Shown one piece after another: positions 55,831 through 64,000 of a stretch of DNA of 64,000 nt. The notes under the pieces are model-generated. The model was not told the origin of the DNA. It worked only from the letters and a program-made list of their open reading frames with translations, and did no database searches. Every line of letters starts with the position of its first letter. Positions within the stretch are counted from its first letter, which is position 1. A program made the position numbers and the translations under genes. Origin of the DNA: Megachile rotundata (lineage: Eukaryota > Arthropoda > Insecta > Hymenoptera > Megachilidae); NCBI RefSeq assembly GCF_050947335.1, contig NW_027473468.1, positions 186,001 to 250,000 on the forward strand, given 5' to 3'.

Positions 55831-58800
55831 CTCTATCGATCATTTAAGCATAATATGGCTAATAATATGAGTTAGATTGATAATAATAACAGTAATAAGT
55901 ATAGTAATTGTCCTTCTATCGATAATATAACCATAATATGGCTAATAATATGAGTTAGATTGATAATACTAAGAGTAGTGAGTATAGTAATTCTCGTTCT
56001 ATCGATCATATAAGCATAATATGGCTAATAATATGAGTCAGATTGATAATAATAACAGTAATAAGTATAGTAATTGTCGTTCTATCGATCATATAAGCAT
56101 AATATGGCTAATAATATGAGTTAGATTGATAATACTAAGAGTAGTGAGTATAGTAATTCTCGTTCTATCGATCATATAAGCATAATATGGCTAATAATAT
56201 GAGTTAGATTGATAATAATAAGAGTAATGAGTATAGTAATTGTAGATCTATCGATCACATAAGCATAATATGGCTAATAATATGAGTTAGATTGATAATA
56301 ATAAGAGTAATAGGTATAGTATTTGTCGTTCTATCGATCATGTAAGCATAATATGGCTAATAATACGAGTTAGATTGATAATAATAAGAGTAATAAGTAT
56401 AGTAATTGTCGTTCTATCGATCATTTAAGCATAATATGGCTAATAATATGAGTTAGATTGATAATAATAACAGTAATAAGTATAGTAATTGTCGTTCTAT
56501 CGATAATATAAGCATAATATGGCTAATAATATGAGTTAGATTGATAATACTAAGAGTAGTGAGTATAGTAATTCTCGTTCTATCGATCATATAAGCATAA
56601 TATGGCTAATAATATGAGTTAGATTGATAATAATAACAGTAATAGGTATAGTGATTGTCGTTCTATCGATAATATAAGCATAATATGGCTAATAATATGA
56701 GTTAGATTGATAATACTAAGAGTAGTGAGTATAGTAATTCTCGTTCTATCGATCATATAAGCATAATATGGCTAATAATATGAGATAGATTGATAATAAT
56801 AAGAGTAATAACTACAGTAATTGTCGTTCTATCGATCATATAAGCATAATAAGGCTAATAATATGAGTTAGATTGATAATAATAAGAGTAATAAGTATAG
56901 TAATTGTCGTTCTCTCGATCATATAAGCATAATATGGCTAATAATATGAGTTAGAGTGATAATACTTAGAGTAGTGAGTATAGTAATTCCCATTCTATCG
57001 ATCATTTAAGCATAATATGGCTAATAATATGAGTTAGATTGATAATAATAACAGTAATAAGTATAGTAATTGTCGTTCTATCGATAATATAACCATAATA
57101 TGGCTAATAATATGAGTTAGATTGATAATACTAAGAGTAGTGAGTATAGTAATTCTCGTTCTATCGATCATATAAGCATAATATGGCTAATAATATGAGT
57201 TAGATTGATAATAATAAGAGTAATAAGTATAGTAATTGTCGTTCTCTCGATCATATAAGCATAATATGGCTAATAATATGAGTTAGATTGATAATAATAA
57301 GAGTAATGAGTATAGTAATTGTAGATCTATCGATCATTTAAGCATAATATGGCTAATAATATGAGTTAGATTGATAATACTAAGAGTAGTGAGTATAGTA
57401 ATTCTAGGTCTATCGATCATATAAGCATAATATGGCTAATAATATGAGTTAGATTGATAATAATAAGAGTAATGAGTATAGTAATTGTAGATCTATCGAT
57501 CATTTAAGCATCATATGGCTAATAATATGAGTTAGATTGATAATAATAACAGTAATAAGTATAGTAATTGTCGTTCTATCGATCACTTAAGCATAATATG
57601 GGTAATAATATGAGTCAGATTGATAATAATAACAGTAACAAGTATAGAAATTGTCGTTCTATCGATAATATAAGCATAATATGGCTAATAATATGAGTTA
57701 GATTGATAATACTAAGAGTAGTGAGTATAGTAATTCTCGTTCTATCGATCATATAAGCATAATATGGCTAATAATATGAGTTAGATTGATAATAATAAGA
57801 GTGATAAGTATCGTAATTGTCGTTCTATCGATCATATAAGCATAATATGGCTAATAATATGAGTTAGATTGATAATACTAAGAGTAGTGAGTATAGCATT
57901 TCTCGTTCTATCGATCATATAAGCATAATATGGCTAATAATATGAGTTAGATTGATAATAATAAGAGTAATGAGTATAGTAATTGTAGTTCTATCGATCA
58001 TTTAAGCATAATATGGCTAATAATATGAGTTAGATTGATAATAATAACAGTAATAAGTATAGTAATTGTCGTTCTATCGATAATATAACCATAATATGGC
58101 TAGTAATATGAGTTAGATTGATAATACTAAGAGTAGTGAGTATAGTAATTCTCGTTCTATCGATCATTTAAGCATAATATGGCTAATAATATGAGTTAGA
58201 TTGATAATAATAACAGTAATAAGTATAGTAATTGTCGTTCTATCGATAATATAACCATAATATGGCTAATAATATGAGTTAGATTGATAATACTAAGAGT
58301 AGTGAGTATAGTAATTCTCGTTCTATCGATCATATAAGCATAATATGGCTAATAATATGAGTTAGATTGATACTAATAAGAGTAATAAGTATAGTAATTG
58401 TCGTTCTCTCGATCATATAAGCATAATATGGCTAATAATATGAGTTAGATTGATAATAATAAGAGTAATGAGTATAGTAATTGTAGATCTATCGATCATT
58501 TAAGCATAATATGGCTAATAATATGAGTTAGATTGATAATAATAACAGTAATAAGTATAGTAATTGTCGTTCTATCGATCATTTAAGCATAATATGGGTA
58601 ATAATATGAGTCAGATTGATAATAATAACAGTAATAAGTATAGTAATTGTCGTTCTATCGATAATATAAGCATAATATGGCTAATAATATGAGTTAGATT
58701 GATAATACTAAGAGTAGTGAGTATAGTAGTTCTCGTTCTATCGATCATATAATCATAATATAGCTAATAATATGAGTTAGATTGATAATAATAAGAGTAA

Positions 58801-59329
58801 TAAGTATAGTAATTGTCGTTCTATCGATCATATAAGCATAATATGGCTAATAATATGAGTTAGATTGATAATACTAAGAGTAGTGAGTATAGTAATTCTC
58901 GTTCTATCGATCATATAAGCATAATATGGCTAATAATATGAGTTAGATTGATAATAATAAGAGTAATGAGTATAGTAATTGTAGATCTATCGATCATTTA
59001 AGCATAATATGGCTAATAATATGAGTTAGATTGATAATAATAAGAGTAATAAGTATAGTAATTGTCGTTCTCTCGATCATATAAGCATAATATGGCTAAT
59101 AATATGAGTTAGATTGATAATAATAAGAGTAATGAGTATAGTAATTGTAGATCTATCGATCATTTAAGCATAATATGGCTAATAATATGAGTTAGATTGA
59201 TAATAATAACAGTAATAAGTATAGTAATTGTCGTTCTATCTATCATTTAAGCATAATATGGGTAATAATATGAGTCAGATTGATAATAATAACAGTAATA
59301 AGTATAGTAATTGTCGTTCTATCGATAAT

Positions 59330-62300
59330 ATAAGCATAATATGGCTAATAATATGAGTTAGATTGATAATACTAAGAGTAGTGAGTATAGGTATTCTCGT
59401 TCTATCGATCATATAAGCATAATATGGCTGATAATATGAGTTAGATTGATAATAATAAGAGTGATAAGTATCGTAATTGTCGTTCTATCGATCATATAAG
59501 CATAATATGGCTAATAATATGAGTTAGATTGATAATACTAAGAGTAGTGAGTATAGTAATTCTCGTTCTATCGATCATATAAGCATAATATGGCTAATAA
59601 TATGAGTTAGATTGATAATAATAAGAGTAATGAGTATAGTAATTGTAGTTCTATCGATCATTTAAGCATAATATGGCTAATAATATGAGTTAGATTGATA
59701 ATAATAACAGTAATAAGTATAGTAATTGTCGTTCTATCGATAATATAACCATAATATGGCTAGTAATATGAGTTAGATTGATAATACTAGGAGTAGTGAG
59801 TATAGTAATTGTCGTTCTATCGATCATATAAGCTTAATATGGCTAATAATATGAGTTAGATTGATAATAATAAGAGTAATAAGTATAGTATTTGTCGTTC
59901 TATCGATCATGTAAGCATAATATGGCTAATAATACGAGTTAGATTGATAATAATAAGAGTAATAAGTATAGTAATTGTCGTTCTATCGATCATTTAAGCA
60001 TAATATGGCTAATAATATGAGTTAGATTGATAATAATAACAGTAATAAGTATAGTAATTGTCGTTCTATCGATAATATAAGCATAATATGGCTAACAATA
60101 TGAGTTAGATTGATAATACTAAGAGTAGTGAGTATAGTAATTCTCGTTCTATCGATCATATAAGCATAATATGGCTAATAATATGAGTTAGATTGATAAT
60201 AATAAGAGTAATGAGTATAGTAATTGTAGTTCTATCGATCATATCGGCATAATATGGTTAATAATATGAGTTAGATTCATAATAATAAGAGTAATAAGTA
60301 TAGTAATTGTCGTTCTATCGATCATATAAGCATAATATGGCTAATAATATGAGTTAGATTGATAATACTAAGAGTAGTGAGTATAGTAATTCTCGTTCTA
60401 TCGATCATATAAGCATAATATGGCTAATAATATGAGTTAGATTGATAATAATAAGAGTAATGAGTATAGTAATTGTAGATCTATCGATCATTTAAGCATA
60501 ATATGGCTAATAATATGAGTTAGATTGATAGTAATAACAGTAATAAGTATAGTAATTGTCGTTCTATCGATAATATAACCATAATATGGCTAATAATATG
60601 AGTTAGATTGATAATACTAAGAGTAGTGAGTATAGTAATTCTCGTTCTATCGAACATATATGCATAATATGGCTAATAATATGAGTTAGATTGATAATAA
60701 TAAGAGTAATAACTACAGTAATTGTCGTTATATCGATCATATAAGCATAATAAGGCTAATAATATGAGTTAGAGTGATAATACTAAGAGTAGTGAGTATA
60801 GTAATTCTCATTCTATCGATCATATAAGCATAATATGGCTAATAATATGAGTTAGATTGATAATAATAAGAGTAATGAGTATAGTAATTGTAGTTCTATC
60901 GATCATATCGGCATAATATGGTTAATAATATGAGTTAGATTCATAATAATAAGAGTAATAAGTATAGTAATTGTCGTTCTATCGATCATATAAGCATAAT
61001 ATGGCTAATAATATGAGTTAGATTGATAATAATAAGAGTAATAAGTATAGTAATTGTCGTTCTCTCGATCATATAAGCATAATATGGCTAATAATATGAG
61101 TTAGATTGATAATACTAAGAGTAGTGAGTATAGTAATTCTAGTTCTATCGATCATATAAGCATAATATGGCTAATAATATGAGTTAGATTGATAATTATA
61201 AGAGTAATAAGTATAGTAATTGTCGTTCTATCGATCATTTAAGCATAATATGGGTAATAATATGAGTCAGATTGATAATAATAACAGTAACAAGTATAGT
61301 AATTGTCGTTCTATCGATAATATAAGCATAATATGGCTAATAATATGAGTTAGATTGATAATACTAAGAGTAGTGAGTATAGTAATTCTCGTTCTATCGA
61401 TCATATAAGCATAATATGGCTAATAATATGAGTTAGATTGATAATAATAAGAGTGATAAGTATCGTAATTGTCGTTCTATCGATCATATAAGCATAATAT
61501 GGCTAATAATATGAGTTAGATTGATAATACTAAGAGTAGTGAGTATAGTAATTCTCGTTCTATCGATCATATAAGCATAATATGGCTAATAATATGAGTT
61601 AGATTGATAATAATAAGAGTAATGAGTATAGTAATTGTAGTTCTATCGATCATTTAAGCATAATATGGCTAATAATATGAGTTAGATTGATAATAATAAC
61701 AGTAATAAGTATAGTAATTGTCGTTCTATCGATAATATAACCATAATATGGCTAGTAATATGAGTTAGATTGATAATACTAAGAGTAGTGTGTATAGTAA
61801 TTGTCGTTCTATCGATCATATAAGCTTAATATGGCTAATAATATGAGTTAGATTGATAATAATAAGAGTAATAAGTATAGTATTTGTCGTTCTATCGATC
61901 ATGTAAGCATAATATGGCTAATAATACGAGTTAGATTGATAATAATAAGAGTAATAAGTATAGTAATTGTCGTTCTATCGATCATTTAAGCATAATATGG
62001 TTAATAATATGAGTTAGATTGATAATAATAACAGTAATAAGTATAGTAATTGTGGTTCTATCGATAATATAAGCATAATATGGCTAACAATATGAGTTAG
62101 ATTGATAATACTAAGAGTAGTGAGTATAGTAATTCTCGTTCTATCGATCATATAAGCATAATATGGCTAATAATATGAGTTAGATTGATAATAATAAGAG
62201 TAATGAGTATAGTAATTGTAGTTCTATCGATCATATCGGCATAATATGGTTAATAATATGAGTTAGATTCATAATAATAAGAGTAATAAGTATAGTAATT

Positions 62301-64000
62301 GTCGTTCTATCGATCATATAAGCATAATATGGCTAATAATATGAGTTAGATTGATAATACTAAGAGTAGTGAGTATAGTAATTCTCGTTCTATCGATCAT
62401 ATAAGCATAATATGGCTAATAATATGAGTTAGATTGATAATAATAACAGTAATAAGTATAGTAATTGTCGTTCTATCGATAATATAAGCATAATATGGCT
62501 AATAATATGAGTTAGATTGATAATACTAAGAGTAGTGAGTATAGTAATTCTCGTTCTATCGATCATATAAGCATAATATGGCTAATAATATGAGTTAGAT
62601 TGATAATAATAAGAGTAATAACTACAGTAATTGTCGTTGTATCGATCATATAAGCATAATAAGGCTAATAATATGAGTTAGATTGATAATAATAAGAGTA
62701 ATAAGTATAGTAATTGTCGTTCTCTCGATCATATAAGCATAATATGGCTAATAATATGAGTTAGAGTGATAATACTTAGTGTAGTGAGTATAGTAATTCT
62801 CATTCTATCGATCATTTAAGCATAATATGGCTAATAATATGAGTTAGATTGATAATAATAACAGTAATAAGTATAGTAATTGTCGTTCTATCGATAATAT
62901 AACCATAATATGGCTAATAATATGAGTTAGATTGATAATACTAAGAGTAGTGAGTATAGTAATTCTCGTTCTATCGATCATATAAGCATAATATGGCTAA
63001 TAATATGAGTTAGATTGATAATACTAAGAGTAGTGAGTATAGTAATTGTCGTTCTATCGATCACATAAGCATAATATGGCTAATAATATGAGTTAGATTG
63101 ATAATAATAAGAGTAATAAGTATAGTATTTGTCGTTCTATCGATCATGTAAGCATAATATGGCTAATAATACGAGTTAGATTGATAATAATAAGAGTAAT
63201 AAGTATAGTAATTGTCGTTCTATCGATCATTTAAGCATAATATGGCTAATAATATGAGTTAGATTGATAATAATAACAGTAATAAGTATAGTAATTGTCG
63301 TTCTATCGATAATATAAGCATAATATGGCTAACAATATGAGTTAGATTGATAATACTAAGAGTAGTGAGTATAGTAATTCTCGTTCTATCGATCATATAA
63401 GCATAATATGGTTAATAATATGAGTTAGATTGATAATAATAACCGTAATAAGTATAGTAATTGTCGTTCTATCGATAATATAAGCATAATATGGCTAATA
63501 ATATGAGTTAGATTGATAATACTAAGAGTAGTGAGTATAGTAATTCTCGTTCTATCGATCATATAAGCATAATATGGCTAATAATATGAGTTAGATTGAT
63601 AATAATAAGAGTAATAACTACAGTAATTGTCGTTGTATCGATCATATAAGCATAATAAGGCTAATAATATGAGTTAGACTGATAATAATAAGAGTAATAA
63701 GTATAGTAATTGTCGTTCTCTCGATCATATAAGCATAATATGGCTAATAATATGAGTTAGAGTGATAATACTTAGTGTAGTGAGTATAGTAATTCTCATT
63801 CTATCGATCATTTAAGCATAATATGGCTAATAATATGAGTTAGATTGATAATAATAACAGTAATAAGTATAGTAATTGTCGTTCTATCGATAATATAACC
63901 ATAATATGGCTAATAATATGAGTTAGATTGATAATACTAAGAGTAGTGAGTATAGTAATTCTCGTTCTATCGATCATATAAGCATAATATGGCTAATAAT
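59330..64000. repeat. Large higher-order satellite unit, family I, copy 3 (runs off window)
   Basis: It matches the 27.9-36.5 kb blocks: ATAGGTATTCTC (27932 and 59390, offset 31458), TGTGTATAG (30331 and 61789), AACCGTAATAAG (35971 and 63444, offset 27473 = 331 x 83). It has the five monomers that copy 1 lacks. It keeps TGTGT where copy 2 has AGTGT, so that substitution is private to copy 2. The copy continues past base 64000. Confidence 0.8.

Larger units (their letters stand above)
26626..64000. repeat. 83-bp satellite array, right part
   Basis: Continuation of the same array, same orientation and same register, after the transposon. Monomer starts at 25314 and 26703 are 1389 bp apart, which equals 83 once the 1304-bp element and one 2-bp target duplication are subtracted. 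The array reaches the right edge, where a partial monomer begins at 63971. Across the whole window the register arithmetic gives 755 monomers with a net shift of -1 bp, explained by two 1-bp deletions and one 1-bp insertion (32596-32679). This part holds the longest higher-order duplications. I see no gene, RNA gene or control element in it. The array evidently extends beyond both ends of the window. Confidence 0.98.

Noticed and set aside
1..64000. Strict 166-bp A/B dimer as the basic higher-order repeat
   Set aside because: Scoring the first 16 monomers places A-type units at 1, 4, 6, 12 and 16, not at alternate positions.
1..64000. Telomeric or rDNA repeat
   Set aside because: No short G-rich telomere unit and no rRNA-like conserved sequence is visible; the monomer is AT-rich and 83 bp.

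Overview
The window is almost wholly one tandem satellite DNA. It has no supported functional protein-coding or RNA gene. The repeat unit is an AT-rich 83-bp monomer (a clean copy at 19671-19753 has 20 G/C of 83, about 24 % GC). It runs head-to-tail in one orientation from base 1 to base 64000, about 755 full monomers plus a partial one at the right edge. It is interrupted once, at 25322-26625, by a 1304-bp non-autonomous Tc1/mariner-type DNA transposon. The sequence points to a eukaryote, most likely an animal: a megasatellite array of this kind and a Tc1-like element with the C-terminal end of a Tc1 transposase. Arthropod is a guess; nothing here fixes the species. A centromeric or pericentromeric/heterochromatic location is an inference.

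The array is very regular in length. Tracking the CGAT start of the monomers, I found only three length changes: 82-bp monomers at 7139-7220 and 21912-21993 and an 84-bp monomer at 32596-32679. Sequence variants are organised. A 'C50/G59/G61/C74' haplotype (A-type) contrasts with an 'A50/A59/G74' haplotype (B-type), and several diagnostic variants are locked to particular neighbours. On top of this lie multi-kilobase duplications whose offsets are whole numbers of monomers: 6-mer at 26.7-27.7 kb; 25-mer at 11.4-15.4 kb; 46-mer offset at 3-9 kb; 48/53-mer at 28.6-36.6 kb with a third copy 331 monomers away at 59.3-64 kb; and a series of long units of 61, 47, 66 and at least 54 monomers at 36.9-55.8 kb. 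This is the pattern expected of repeated unequal exchange or amplification with the 83-bp register held constant.

The transposon sits precisely in a TA of a monomer, with the TA duplicated on both sides. Removing the element plus one TA restores an 83-bp spacing and a monomer variant found uninterrupted elsewhere in the array. The element has about 520-bp terminal inverted repeats (TIRs) around a 259-bp core that holds only the last part of a transposase, with the NPIE motif, a frameshift, a stop, and an intact C-terminus ending at the inner edge of the right TIR. It must depend on a full-length relative elsewhere for any movement.

Region by region: 1-25321 satellite with nested duplications; 25322-26625 Tc1-like insertion; 26626-64000 satellite with the clearest large higher-order units. 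The short open frames in the window are chance products of the satellite or of the TIRs.
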